A DNA stretch of 64,000 nt from VAZQ01 sp963835165. GTDB lineage: Bacteria; Pseudomonadota; Alphaproteobacteria; Rhizobiales; Xanthobacteraceae. Under the pieces are notes generated by a model, which ran no database searches, was not told the DNA's origin, and saw nothing but the letters and a program-made list of their open reading frames with translations. The stretch covers positions 24,542-88,541 of the forward strand of contig CAWIGD010000007.1 in the NCBI GenBank assembly GCA_963835165.1. The letters are read 5' to 3'. Position numbers and translations under genes: made by a program. Below are positions 43,340-51,795 of this stretch, in pieces; position 1 is the first letter of the stretch; each line of letters starts with the position of its first letter.

Positions 43340-44053
43340 CTACATTCCGAGATAGGTACGTTTGAGATCGGGATCATTCTTGAGGTCTGCCGCTTTTCCC
43401 TCTAGCACGAACATGCCGTTGTCGAGGATATAGGCGCGCTCGGCCACCTCGAGGCTTTGCACCACATTCTGTTCGACCAGCAGCAGGGCTATTCCGTCCG
43501 CGTTGATGGCCTTGATCAGGGCGAACAGCTCTTCGACCAGGAGCGGGGAGAGCCCGAGCGACGGCTCATCGAGGATCAGGAGCTTCGGCTCGGCCATCAG
43601 TCCCCGGCCGATGGCCAGCATCTGCTGTTCGCCGCCGGAGAGCGTGCCCGCGCGCTGGCGCTGCCGTTCGGCGAGGCGCGGAAAAATCGAGAACACCTTG
43701 CTGCGGTTGGGCTCGCGCCGCGCCCGGCCGCGGCGGTAGGCGCCGAGATCGAGATTCTCGCGCACGGTCATGTTGGGGAATATGCGCCGGCCCTCCGGTA
43801 CCTGGATGAGGCCGCGCGCGACGATCGCCGCCGGCCGCTCGCGCTCGATCGCGGCATCCGCAAACCGGATGGCGCCGCTCCATGGCCGGACCAGGCCGGA
43901 GATGGCATGGTTGAGCGTCGACTTGCCGGCGCCGTTGGCGCCCAGCACGGCAACGATCTCGCCATGCCGCACCGTGAGATCCACGCCCCGCAGGATTTCG
44001 GTGGTGCCGTAGCCGGCGCGCAGGCCGTTCACTGCGAGGATGGGTTCAGGCAT
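43340..44053 (-). CDS. livF: Branched-chain amino acid-type ABC transporter ATPase LivF
   Basis: This is a 237-residue ABC ATPase of the LivF type. Walker A is LGANGAGKST, the signature LSGGEQQMLAIGRGLM, Walker B LLILDEPSLGLSP, and the switch His region LLVEQNV. The stretch IQVPEGRRIFPNMTVRENL is diagnostic of LivF. Its start at 44051-44053 overlaps the end of livG by eight bases. It forms a complete importer with LivG, LivM, LivH and the binding protein at 46710. Ligands for this transporter type include branched-chain amino acids, urea, amides and aromatic acids, so the true substrate is open. Confidence 0.93.
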   Translation of the reverse strand: MPEPILAVNGLRAGYGTTEILRGVDLTVRHGEIVAVLGANGAGKSTLNHAISGLVRPWSGAIRFADAAIERERPAAIVARGLIQVPEGRRIFPNMTVRENLDLGAYRRGRARREPNRSKVFSIFPRLAERQRQRAGTLSGGEQQMLAIGRGLMAEPKLLILDEPSLGLSPLLVEELFALIKAINADGIALLLVEQNVVQSLEVAERAYILDNGMFVLEGKAADLKNDPDLKRTYLGM

Positions 44054-44804
44054 GGCCGGTTCCCGCCGCCAGCATCCGGCCGGCGGCGCCGTGACCGAGA
44101 TAGGCCTCCACGACGCGCGGATCGCCCGCGATCGCCTGCGGCGGGCCCTCCGCGATGATGCGTCCCTCCGACAGGACGAGCACATGCTCGGCAAGGCTCA
44201 TGACGGCCTGCATGACATGCTCGATCATGACGATGGTGATGCCGCGGTCGCGAATGGCTCGGATGATCGGCACCATATCGCGGATTTCGGAAGGGTTGAG
44301 ACCGGCCAGCACCTCGTCGAGCAGCAACAGCCGCGGCTCGATCGCCAGCGCGCGCGCCAGTTCGAGCCGCTTGCGGCCGGCGACCGTCAAGGTCGCGGCC
44401 GGCCGGTCGAGCAGCTCGCCCAGTCCCACCGCGCGCGCAACGTCGCCGGCGGCGGCAAGGGCGTCTGCCCGCGCCGGCCGGGACAGGTGCGCGCCGACCG
44501 CGATGTTCTCCCGCACGGTCAGGGTCGTGAACGGCTGCACGATCTGGAATGTGCGGGCGATGCCGCGCCGCGCCAGCCGATGCGGCGGCTCGCCCGTGAT
44601 GTCGGCGCCGTCATAGACGATGCGGCCCGCGCTCGGCGGCGCAAAGCCCGCAATGATCGAGAACAGCGTGGTCTTGCCGGCGCCATTGGGTCCGATCAGC
44701 GCGGTGATGCGTCCGGCCGGCGCCAGCAACGATGCCCGGTCGAGGGCGAGCAGGCCGCCGAAACGCTTCGACACCTGCTCGACGCGCAACAGCGCTTCAA
44801 CCAT
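44046..44804 (-). CDS. livG: Branched-chain amino acid-type ABC transporter ATPase LivG
   Basis: This is a 252-residue ABC ATPase. Walker A is IGPNGAGKTT and the LivG hallmark is GIARTFQIVQPFTTLTVRENI. The signature region is LTVAGRKRLELARAL, a less common variant of the LSGGQ motif that is seen in some LivG proteins. Walker B is LLLLDEVLAGLNP, and the switch segment reads IVMIEHVMQAVM. The start at 44802-44804 overlaps the livM end by eight bases, indicating coupled translation. The frame is open further upstream, but there it is antisense-like and arginine-rich. Confidence 0.93.
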   Translation of the reverse strand: MVEALLRVEQVSKRFGGLLALDRASLLAPAGRITALIGPNGAGKTTLFSIIAGFAPPSAGRIVYDGADITGEPPHRLARRGIARTFQIVQPFTTLTVRENIAVGAHLSRPARADALAAAGDVARAVGLGELLDRPAATLTVAGRKRLELARALAIEPRLLLLDEVLAGLNPSEIRDMVPIIRAIRDRGITIVMIEHVMQAVMSLAEHVLVLSEGRIIAEGPPQAIAGDPRVVEAYLGHGAAGRMLAAGTGHA

Positions 44805-45789
44805 GGCCGCCGCCCATCGATGCCGGCGCCGCCCGCCTGAGGGACCGGAGACGGTGCCGCAGGTCGAGAAGAATGCCGGTGATGCCGCGCGGCGCGAACG
44901 CGATGACCAGGATGAGGACGCTGCCGTAGATGACGAGATCGAGGCCCGGTGCATCGCCGGTCATGAGCTTGGTGAGCTCTCCGAGCGTCTTGACCACCAG
45001 CGCGCCGAGGAGCGGGCCGAAGACGGTGCCGATGCCGCCGATGATGGGAGCGAGCAGAGCCTCGACCGAGATCCAGGGCCCATAGGCGATGCCTGCGTCG
45101 ATGAACAGGAAATACTGGGCGTAGAAGCAGCCGCCGGCCGCGGTGATCGCCGCCGAGATGGTCATCGCCAGGAGCTTGACCATCGTGGTGTTCACGCCGA
45201 GCGCCTGCGCGGCGTCCTCGTTTTCGCGCAAGGCGACCAGATACGCGCCGAAGCGGCTGTCCTCGATCATCCGGATGAGCACCAGCGACAAGCAGACCAG
45301 TGCAAGGATGATCCAGTAGAACGGCGCGCGGCTCTGGAACTGGAACGCCTCCGGACGCAGGTCGAGCTTGATCAGCGTGCCGACGCCGGCGCCGGTGATG
45401 GGGGCGACGCTCGCGATGATCCGCAGCACTTCGGCGAAGGCGAGCGTCACCAGCGCAAAGTAGGAGCCTTTCAACCCCGACCGGAAGCTCAGCGCGCCGA
45501 TCACGGCCCCGACCAGGGCGCCCGCGGCGATGCCGATGAGCAGGCCGAGCCACGCGTTGATGCCGTAGTGCACCTGCAGGATGGCGGTCGCGTAGGCGCC
45601 GGTGCCGAAGAAGGCGGCATGACCGAACGAATACTGCCCGCCATAGCCCCCGAGCAGGTTCCAGCCCTGGCCGACCAGCGCGATGAGCAGCGCGACCACC
45701 AGGAAGTTGAGCACGACGTTGGACGAGGTGATCGCCGGCACGGTCGCCAGCAGTGCCGTGACGATGAGGATCGGCGCGAACCCCCTCAT
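44797..45789 (-). CDS. livM: Branched-chain amino acid-type ABC permease LivM
   Basis: This is a 330-residue inner-membrane permease with about eight to nine hydrophobic helices. Diagnostic segments are GGYGGQYSFGHAAFFGTGAYATA near the N-terminus, the loop RSGLKGSYFALVTLAFAEVLR, and the ATPase-coupling region VALRENEDAAQALGV. The C-terminal helix and arginine-rich tail follow LVLVIAFAPRGI. The start ATG at 45787-45789 overlaps the end of livH by four bases. It pairs with LivH to form the translocation channel. Confidence 0.93.
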   Translation of the reverse strand: MRGFAPILIVTALLATVPAITSSNVVLNFLVVALLIALVGQGWNLLGGYGGQYSFGHAAFFGTGAYATAILQVHYGINAWLGLLIGIAAGALVGAVIGALSFRSGLKGSYFALVTLAFAEVLRIIASVAPITGAGVGTLIKLDLRPEAFQFQSRAPFYWIILALVCLSLVLIRMIEDSRFGAYLVALRENEDAAQALGVNTTMVKLLAMTISAAITAAGGCFYAQYFLFIDAGIAYGPWISVEALLAPIIGGIGTVFGPLLGALVVKTLGELTKLMTGDAPGLDLVIYGSVLILVIAFAPRGITGILLDLRHRLRSLRRAAPASMGGGHG

Positions 45790-46658
45790 GCCCGCTCCCC
45801 GAACAGGCCGCTCGGTCGAAACAGCAGCACCAGGATGAACATCGCGAAGATGCCGATCTGGCCGAGCGACTCCCCGAGGTAGAGGCTGGACAGGCTCTCC
45901 ACCACGCCGACGAACAGTCCGCCGATCAGGGCGCCGGTCACCGAGCCCATGCCGCCGAGCACGACGATGGTGAAGGCGATCAGCACGAAGGCGTTTCCGG
46001 CCTGGGGATTGACGTAATAGGTGGGAATCAGCAGGCAGGCTGCGATCGCGAGGCAGGCGGTGCCGAGCCCGAACGTGACCGCATAGATGTGCGCGACGTC
46101 GATGCCGGCGAGCTCGGCGCCGCGCTTCTCCTTGGCCACGGCGCGGATCGCCTTGCCGGTATCGGTCCATCGCATGATGAGCCAGAGCGCCAGCGCAACG
46201 GCGACCACCACGATGAAGGCGATGACGCGGGGCACGGCGAGAAACGCCGTGCCGACCTCGACGACGTCGAAGGCGTAGGGCAGGTTGATCGTGCGGGTGT
46301 CCGCGCGGAACGCGTAAAGCAGCGCATTCTCGATCACGACCGCGAGGCCGAGCGTCACCAGGAGGATGTTGCGATCCTCCCCGTGCGCGGCCGGACCGAT
46401 GACGAAGCGTTGCAGGCCGTAGCCCAGCAGGAAGAACAGCGGCGTGAGCCCGAGCGCCGCGACGTAGGGATCGAGGCCGAGCAGCTTGTGCGCAAAGAAC
46501 GCCGCGAACATCGCGGCGGTCAGCAGCGCGCCGTGGGCGAAATTGATGATGTGCAGGACGCCGTAGATCAACGTCAGCCCGAGCGCGATGAGCGCGTAGA
46601 CGGCGCCGGTCATCAAGCCGTTGAGCACCGCGGGGACGAGGATGACCGATGACAGCAT
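45786..46658 (-). CDS. livH: Branched-chain amino acid-type ABC permease LivH
   Basis: This is a 290-residue inner-membrane permease. It opens with LNGLMTGAVYALIALGLTLIYGVLHIINFAHG, the standard LivH start. Further landmarks are the coupling helix IRAVAKEKRGAELAGIDV and GGMGSVTGALIGGLFVGVVESL. The end is FILVLLFRPSGLFGERA. It follows the binding-protein gene by 51 bp on the same strand, and its stop overlaps livM by four bases. Confidence 0.94.
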   Translation of the reverse strand: MLSSVILVPAVLNGLMTGAVYALIALGLTLIYGVLHIINFAHGALLTAAMFAAFFAHKLLGLDPYVAALGLTPLFFLLGYGLQRFVIGPAAHGEDRNILLVTLGLAVVIENALLYAFRADTRTINLPYAFDVVEVGTAFLAVPRVIAFIVVVAVALALWLIMRWTDTGKAIRAVAKEKRGAELAGIDVAHIYAVTFGLGTACLAIAACLLIPTYYVNPQAGNAFVLIAFTIVVLGGMGSVTGALIGGLFVGVVESLSSLYLGESLGQIGIFAMFILVLLFRPSGLFGERA

Positions 46659-46709
46659 GGCGGACGGACGGGACGGCGTCGCGCGGCGCCGTCCGTTCAG
46701 CCGGCCTCG

Positions 46710-47948
46710 TCAGGCGCGCGGCATCGGGAACACCGGCTTTGCCGACGCGAACGCGGCCGGGAAGATCACCTGGATGTCGTTGCTGATGACCTGGGTGTTG
46801 ACCGGCGCGGCGCCCTGGTTCTGTCCGTTGACGAATTTGGTCGGCCCATACGGCATGACGTGGCCGGCGAAAGTCGAGCTTTCCAGCGCGCCGATGATCT
46901 TGGCGCGGTCGGCGCCGCCGGCGCGTTCGAGCGCGTCGGCGAGCAGCAGCACGCAGGAATAGTTCATGTACACCTCGTAGGTGTAGAACTCGCCCTTGTC
47001 CTCGATCTTCTTCTTCAGCGCCAGCGCCTTCGGGTTCTTCGGATCGAACCAGTGATTGCAGTCCATGATGTATTGCGCCGCCTCCGGGAATTCCTTGACG
47101 AACTTGTACGAGGAGGCCGCGCCGCCGAGCACCGAATAGATCCCCTTCGGCCGCACGCGCTGCTGCTGCATCGTGCGCGCCAGCAGGACGTATTCGTTGT
47201 AGTAGTTGGCCGGAATGACGAGATCGGGATTCTGCGCCCTTATCTTGAGCACCACGTTGTTGAAGTCGCGCGTCGGCGTCGGATGCGCGATGGTCTCCAG
47301 GATCTGGAACCCGCGCTCGGGCAGTTGCGTGTTCAGGAGCTTCGCGAGGCCGGCGCCGAACGCCGAATCCTCGTGCACGATCATGACCGTCTTCGCCGCC
47401 TTGTCGGCCTGATCGTTGATGGTGACCAGATTGTCGAGCGCGGTCTTGGCGATGACGCCGAAGCCCGGGCCGAACCGGAACGTGTTCTTCAGCCCGCGGG
47501 TCACGATGGCGTCGACCACGCCCACGTCCACGATGTAGGGCAGGTCATAGCGCGCCGCGGTCTGGCTGGCGGCAAGGCAAATCCCGCTGGCATAGCCGCC
47601 GACGATGGCCGCGACCCCGGCGCCGTTCATCTTCTCGACCTCGGCGTTGCCGCCTTCCGGCGTCGACTGCGCGTCGCCCAGCACCGCTTCGATCCTGGCG
47701 CCGCCCAATGCCTTGATGCCGCCGGCCGCATTGATCTCCTCGATCGCCATCACGGCGCCGATCCGGCCCTGCTGGCCGGAATAGGACAGCGCGCCCGAGA
47801 CCGGATGCAGCACGCCGACCTTCACCGCGGCGCCTTGCGCGCGCAGCACGGCCGGGGCGTGCAGGACTCCGGCCGCCGCCGCGGCGGCGCCCAGCGTCGT
47901 CGATTGCAGGAACCGGCGGCGGCTCACGGGCAACAACTGGCGAGACAT
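46710..47948 (-). CDS. Liv-type ABC substrate-binding protein
   Basis: This is a 412-residue type I periplasmic binding protein of the LivK/AmiC/UrtA group. The leader has a twin-arginine pattern (SRRRFLQSTTLG) followed by an Ala-rich hydrophobic stretch and APAVLRAQG, suggesting Tat export. The mature start KVGVLHPVSGALSYSGQQGRIG and the GGYASGICLAASQTAARYDLP hinge are typical. It is the first gene of the leftward operon that includes the permeases, ATPases, lyase and amidohydrolase. The binding-site residues do not let me name the ligand. It is divergent from the LeuC-like gene across 102 bp, so the two operons may share control. Confidence 0.9.
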   Translation of the reverse strand: MSRQLLPVSRRRFLQSTTLGAAAAAAGVLHAPAVLRAQGAAVKVGVLHPVSGALSYSGQQGRIGAVMAIEEINAAGGIKALGGARIEAVLGDAQSTPEGGNAEVEKMNGAGVAAIVGGYASGICLAASQTAARYDLPYIVDVGVVDAIVTRGLKNTFRFGPGFGVIAKTALDNLVTINDQADKAAKTVMIVHEDSAFGAGLAKLLNTQLPERGFQILETIAHPTPTRDFNNVVLKIRAQNPDLVIPANYYNEYVLLARTMQQQRVRPKGIYSVLGGAASSYKFVKEFPEAAQYIMDCNHWFDPKNPKALALKKKIEDKGEFYTYEVYMNYSCVLLLADALERAGGADRAKIIGALESSTFAGHVMPYGPTKFVNGQNQGAAPVNTQVISNDIQVIFPAAFASAKPVFPMPRA

Positions 47949-48050
47949 GCGTTCCCTCCTGGGTGCTGACCGGCGAGACTAACATTGGTCCCCGCAGGCT
48001 TCTATATTATCCGGACTCACGCGGGGACTTACGAGGCACCGTATCCGGGC

Positions 48051-49463
48051 ATGAACGACCCTCGCACCCTGATCGACAAGCTGTGGGCGGCGCACGAGAT
48101 CGTGTGCCGCGAGGACGGCGAGTCGCTGCTCTGGGTCGACCGCCATTACGTGCATGAAGGCTCCTTTCACGCATTCTCCCGGCTGGCGGAGCGCGGTACC
48201 GGCGTGGCCGAGCCCGGCCTGACCTTCGCGGTCGCCGACCATTACGTTCCGACCCGCGGCCCGCGTCACGATATCGCCAATCCCGAGATCGCGCGCATGG
48301 TGCGGCAGATCGAGGACAATGCGGCGAAGCACGCGATCAGGCTGTTCGGACTGGACGACCCGCGACAGGGCATCGTGCACGTGGTCGGACCGGAACAGGG
48401 ACTGAGCTTGCCGGGCCTGCTGATCGTCTGCGGCGACAGCCACACCTCGACGCACGGCGCGCTCGGCGCCTATGCATTCGGGATCGGCGCCTCCGAGGTC
48501 GCGCATGTGCTGATGACCCAGACCATCTGGCAGCGGCGGCCGAAAACCATGCGGATCACCGTCGACGGGTCAGCCGCGCCCGGCGTCGCGGCGAAGGACA
48601 TCGCGCTCGCCATCATTGCCCATATCGGCGCCGGCGGCGCGACCGGCTGCGCGGTCGAATATGCCGGCTCCGCGATCAGGGCGCTGTCGATCGAAGGCCG
48701 GCTCACGCTCTGCAACATGTCGATCGAGGCCGGCGCGCGCTGCGGAATGATCGCGCCCGACGATGCGACGTTTGCCTATCTCGCGGGCCGTCCCTACGCA
48801 CCGCGCGGCGCGGATTTCGACCGCGCCGTGGAAGCCTGGTCCACGCTCGCGACCGACAGCGACGCACGCTTCGATCGCGAGGTCGGCCTCGAGGCCGCGC
48901 AGATCGCGCCGATCGTGACCTGGGGCACCAGCCCGGAGGACGCGCTGCCGATCGATGCGAGCGTGCCCGATCCGGCGCGGGAGCCCGACGAAGCCCGCGC
49001 CAGGTATCTGCGCGAGGCGCTCGACTATATGGGGATCGCGCCGGGCCGCAGGCTCACCGAGATCGCGGTCGATCGCGTGTTCATCGGCTCCTGCACCAAT
49101 TCCCGCATCGAGGACCTGCGGGCCGCGGCTGCGGTGCTGGCGGGGCGCACCAGCAAGGTGCCCGGTCTGGTGTCGGCCGGCTCGTCGCTGATCAAGCGCC
49201 AGGCGGAGGAGGAGGGGCTCGACCGCATCTTCCGCGCGGCGGGTCTCGAATGGGGGGAGTCCGGCTGCTCCATGTGTGTCGGCATGAACGGCGATCTGGT
49301 CGCGCCCGGGGAACGCTGCGCGTCGACCACCAATCGCAATTTCCGCGGCCGGCAAGGTCCGGGCGCGCGCACGCATCTGATGTCGCCGGCGATGGTGGCG
49401 GCGGCGGCGGTCACCGGACGGCTGTCCGATGTGCGCCCGCTCCTGGCCGGCCGGAAGGCCTGA
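48051..49463 (+). CDS. leuC: LeuC-like hydro-lyase large subunit (aconitase family)
   Basis: This is a 470-residue [4Fe-4S] dehydratase large subunit of the 3-isopropylmalate dehydratase type. Two cluster Cys lie in the GCSMCVGMNGD region and one in IGSCTNSRIEDL. CGDSHTSTHGALGAYAFGIGASE and ATGCAVEYAG are the usual family blocks. Near the N-terminus it departs from housekeeping LeuC: VHEGSFHAFSRL stands where LeuC normally has HEVTSPQAFdgL, and DHYVPT replaces DHNVPT. So the substrate may differ, for example citramalate, dimethylmaleate or another C5-C6 acid. ATG 48051 was selected; the frame is open to 47985. The small subunit follows nine bases later. Confidence 0.85.
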   Translation: MNDPRTLIDKLWAAHEIVCREDGESLLWVDRHYVHEGSFHAFSRLAERGTGVAEPGLTFAVADHYVPTRGPRHDIANPEIARMVRQIEDNAAKHAIRLFGLDDPRQGIVHVVGPEQGLSLPGLLIVCGDSHTSTHGALGAYAFGIGASEVAHVLMTQTIWQRRPKTMRITVDGSAAPGVAAKDIALAIIAHIGAGGATGCAVEYAGSAIRALSIEGRLTLCNMSIEAGARCGMIAPDDATFAYLAGRPYAPRGADFDRAVEAWSTLATDSDARFDREVGLEAAQIAPIVTWGTSPEDALPIDASVPDPAREPDEARARYLREALDYMGIAPGRRLTEIAVDRVFIGSCTNSRIEDLRAAAAVLAGRTSKVPGLVSAGSSLIKRQAEEEGLDRIFRAAGLEWGESGCSMCVGMNGDLVAPGERCASTTNRNFRGRQGPGARTHLMSPAMVAAAAVTGRLSDVRPLLAGRKA

Positions 49464-49472
49464 GGCGCAACG

Positions 49473-50090
49473 ATGGAAAAATTCACCCGGCTGACCGCCA
49501 CGGCCTGTCCGCTCGACGTCGCCAACCTCAACACCGACCAGATCGTTCCGGCGCGCTTTCTCAAGCGGCCGCGCGCGGCCGGCTTTGGAGAAGCGCTGCT
49601 GCACGACCTGCGTTTCGATGCGGACGGGCGCGAGCGGCCCGACTTCCCGCTCAACCGGCCGGCCTGGCGCGGCGCCCGGATCATCGTGGGCGGGCGCAAT
49701 TTCGGCTGCGGCTCCTCGCGCGAGGGTGCGGTCTATGCGCTCTACGACTACGGCATCCGCTGCGTGATCGCGCCGTCGTTCGGCGACATTTTTGCCGGCA
49801 ATTCGGTGCAGAACGGGCTCCTCACCGCGGTCGTCCCGGACGAGCACGCGGCCGAGATCATGGCGACGCTGGCCCATGCGCCGGAGCTGGCGGTGACCGT
49901 CGATCTCGAGCAGCAGACGATCCTGTGCGGGAACAGCAGCTACCGCTTCGCCATCGACCCGGTCTCCCGCCACCGCCTGCTCGAGGGCCTGGACGACATC
50001 GCGCTGACGAAGAGCTATCGCGACCAAATCGCGGCGTTCAAGGCGAGCGACCAGCGCCGCCGCCCGTGGGCCGCGCCGGTGCGACCCTAA
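49473..50090 (+). CDS. leuD: LeuD-like hydro-lyase small subunit
   Basis: This is a 205-residue small subunit (swivel domain) of a 3-isopropylmalate dehydratase-type enzyme. It has NLNTDQIVPARFLKR near the N-terminus, the substrate loop GRNFGCGSSREGAVYAL, and SFGDIFAGNSVQNGLL. The Arg in the SSREH-type loop recognises the substrate carboxylate, and the residue after it (Glu-Gly in place of Glu-His) departs slightly from classical LeuD. It starts nine bases after the large subunit with a GGCGCAACG spacer and must form a complex with it. No leuA or leuB gene is in the window, which supports a catabolic rather than leucine-biosynthetic role. Confidence 0.85.
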   Translation: MEKFTRLTATACPLDVANLNTDQIVPARFLKRPRAAGFGEALLHDLRFDADGRERPDFPLNRPAWRGARIIVGGRNFGCGSSREGAVYALYDYGIRCVIAPSFGDIFAGNSVQNGLLTAVVPDEHAAEIMATLAHAPELAVTVDLEQQTILCGNSSYRFAIDPVSRHRLLEGLDDIALTKSYRDQIAAFKASDQRRRPWAAPVRP

Positions 50091-50114
50091 AAGTTCGACG
50101 CAAGACCTCTCCGC

Positions 50115-50215
50115 CGTCATTCCGGGACGCCGCGGAGCGGCGGGCCCGGAATCCATACTTCCAGCCCGTGGTTATGGATTCCGGGCTCGCGCCTTCGGCG
50201 CGCCCCGGAATGACG
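50115..50215. repeat. Dispersed palindromic repeat (CGTCATTCCGGGACGCC type)
   Basis: CGTCATTCCGGGACGCCGCG begins the element and CGCCCCGGAATGACG closes it. The inner part reads CCGGAATCCATA, then TTATGGATTCCGGG. The element at 54546-54649 has the same architecture, and a decayed one is near 32463. Such repeats are abundant between genes in Bradyrhizobium-like genomes. It separates leuD from the convergent Bug receptor and could form a terminator structure. Confidence 0.8.
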
Positions 50216-50282
50216 GCCGCGGGATGAGCGCAGCCCGCCGGCATCGCTGTCGCTGTCGTGCCGTCGGTGCGCGCATATACCG

Positions 50283-51322
50283 TCAATTCGTCTTGCCCGC
50301 GCTGTAGGCGGCGCGGACCTTGTCCAGCAAGGCAGGGGAGAGGTTGCTGACCTCCGCCACCAGCTTCTGCAGCTCCTCGCCCGTCAGCGGCGAGATGCCG
50401 ACCTTGATGCGTTCGGCCTCGGAGAGCAGCTCGGGATCCTTCATCGTGGCGTCGAACGCGCGCCGCAGCGCGGTGACGCGGTCCGCCGGCGCGCCGGGCG
50501 TGGTGAAGAAGGCGGTGCCGACCTCGGCCGCGTTCATGATCGCGCTGAGGATCGCACGCTCCTCGTCGTTGCGGGCGAGATCGACGGCGGTCGGAACGTC
50601 GGGCAGCTCGGGGTGCCGCGTGAGCGAGAACTGCACCAGGATCGAGACCGTCTTGTCCCGCACCCAGTCGGGGTGCGCCACCTTCAGCGCCGTCCACGAC
50701 GTGGAGTGGCCTTCGACCTCGCCGCGCTCGACCGCGAGCATCGCCTCGTTCGAGCCCTTGTAGCCCATGACCAGCTTGAACTTGGTGCCGATCACGTTGT
50801 TCAGCGCGGTCGGATAGATCGAGACGGTGGAGCCCACGCCGGTGCCCGACAGCGTGGATTCCATCTTCAGCGCATCGGCGATGGTCTTCACCGGCGAGGT
50901 CTTCCACATGAACACCATGTTGATGAGCGAATCGGTGCGGCCGATCCAGTTGAGCTCCGCGGTCTTGAAGCGCACGCCCTGGGTGCCGAGCCGCTCGTCG
51001 AGCGGCATGGTGGGCGCGCCGATGCCGATGACGCTGCCGTCCTTGGGCGAGACGTTGAACACCGTGTTGACCGCCAGGAAGCTGCCGGCGCCCGGCATGT
51101 TCTTCGGGATGATGTTGGGCTTGCCCGGAATGTGCTTGCCGATGTGCCGCGCCACCAGCCGGCCGAGCGTGTCGTTGCTGCCGCCGGGCGGATAGCCGAT
51201 CACGAAGTCGATGTTCTTGCCGGCGTAGAACTGTTCCGGGGTTTGCGCCCAAGCCGATCGCCCGCGCCGATGATCGCGACGGACATGAGGGCGACGAAGC
51301 TCGCGCGTCGAAGAAACGGCAC
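50283..51322 (-). pseudogene. Tripartite tricarboxylate (Bug) receptor, signal peptide out of frame
   Basis: The main open frame (50283 to about 51260) encodes a Bug/TctC-type periplasmic receptor of about 320 residues: QTPEQFYAGKNIDFVIGYPPGG, NMPGAGSFLAVN, then TPGAPADRVTALRRAF. Its signal peptide lies in a different frame. From GTG 51320-51322, behind a GGAGGAAG site, it reads VPFLRRASFVALMSVAIIGAG, and after that the frame must shift by one or two bases near 51255-51262 to reach SAWAQTPEQF. The frame continuous with the main body gives only an arginine-rich, non-hydrophobic N-terminus. It has no TctA/TctB partners nearby. Either a pseudogene or a consensus error. Confidence 0.75.
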
Positions 51323-51384
51323 CTTGTCTTCCTCCGTGGTTTGTTTGTTTTGGAGCGTAGCCCGTTCGGCGCACTCGGTGTGTT

Positions 51385-51594
51385 CCCCTCCCCCTTGTGG
51401 GGAGGGGTTAGGGGTGGGGGTCCTAGTTATTTCGCGGGATATGTCCCCGAGCATCGCGTCGATATTCGAAAGCGGCATGCGGTGGCCGTTCGGTTCCTTG
51501 CGCTTCGCGTGACTTGCAGCTCGTCACGTGCGGACCTGTCATCGTGTCCATACTACGACCCCCACCCCCAACCCCTCCCCACAAGGGGGAGGGG
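51385..51594. repeat. Widely spaced inverted repeat of C/G runs
   Basis: A 36-base arm at 51385-51420 (CCCCTCCCCCTTGTGGGG... ending GGGGTGGGGG) is the reverse complement of 51559-51594 with one mismatch. The arms are 138 bp apart. The sequence type is a common dispersed element of Hyphomicrobiales genomes. Its G-runs (GGGG-TTA-GGGG-T-GGGGG) could form a quadruplex. No gene is seen in the 51323-51795 gap. Confidence 0.75.
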
Positions 51595-51795
51595 GGCAGA
51601 CCGAGTTTGCCGCTTGAGCTGATTTCATCCGAGCAGGACACGCGCTCTAGCCGGCTGATCGGCCGGGAGAGGGTAGCCCAACCGGCCGACAAAACCGACC
51701 CCACAGGGACATTGGCCCGTGAGGCGGATGAGCGCAGTGTCATCCGCCATCCCGCGAAAATGGTGGTCGCGGCTGCGCCAAGGCGCCCTTGCGCG

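Noticed and set aside
44620..45882. A 420-codon plus-strand frame over livM
   Set aside because: Antisense to the permease; strongly acidic and basic shadow composition.
48051..50090. Leucine biosynthesis operon
   Set aside because: No leuA or leuB nearby, and the large subunit departs from LeuC at substrate-region motifs, so a catabolic paralogue is at least as likely.
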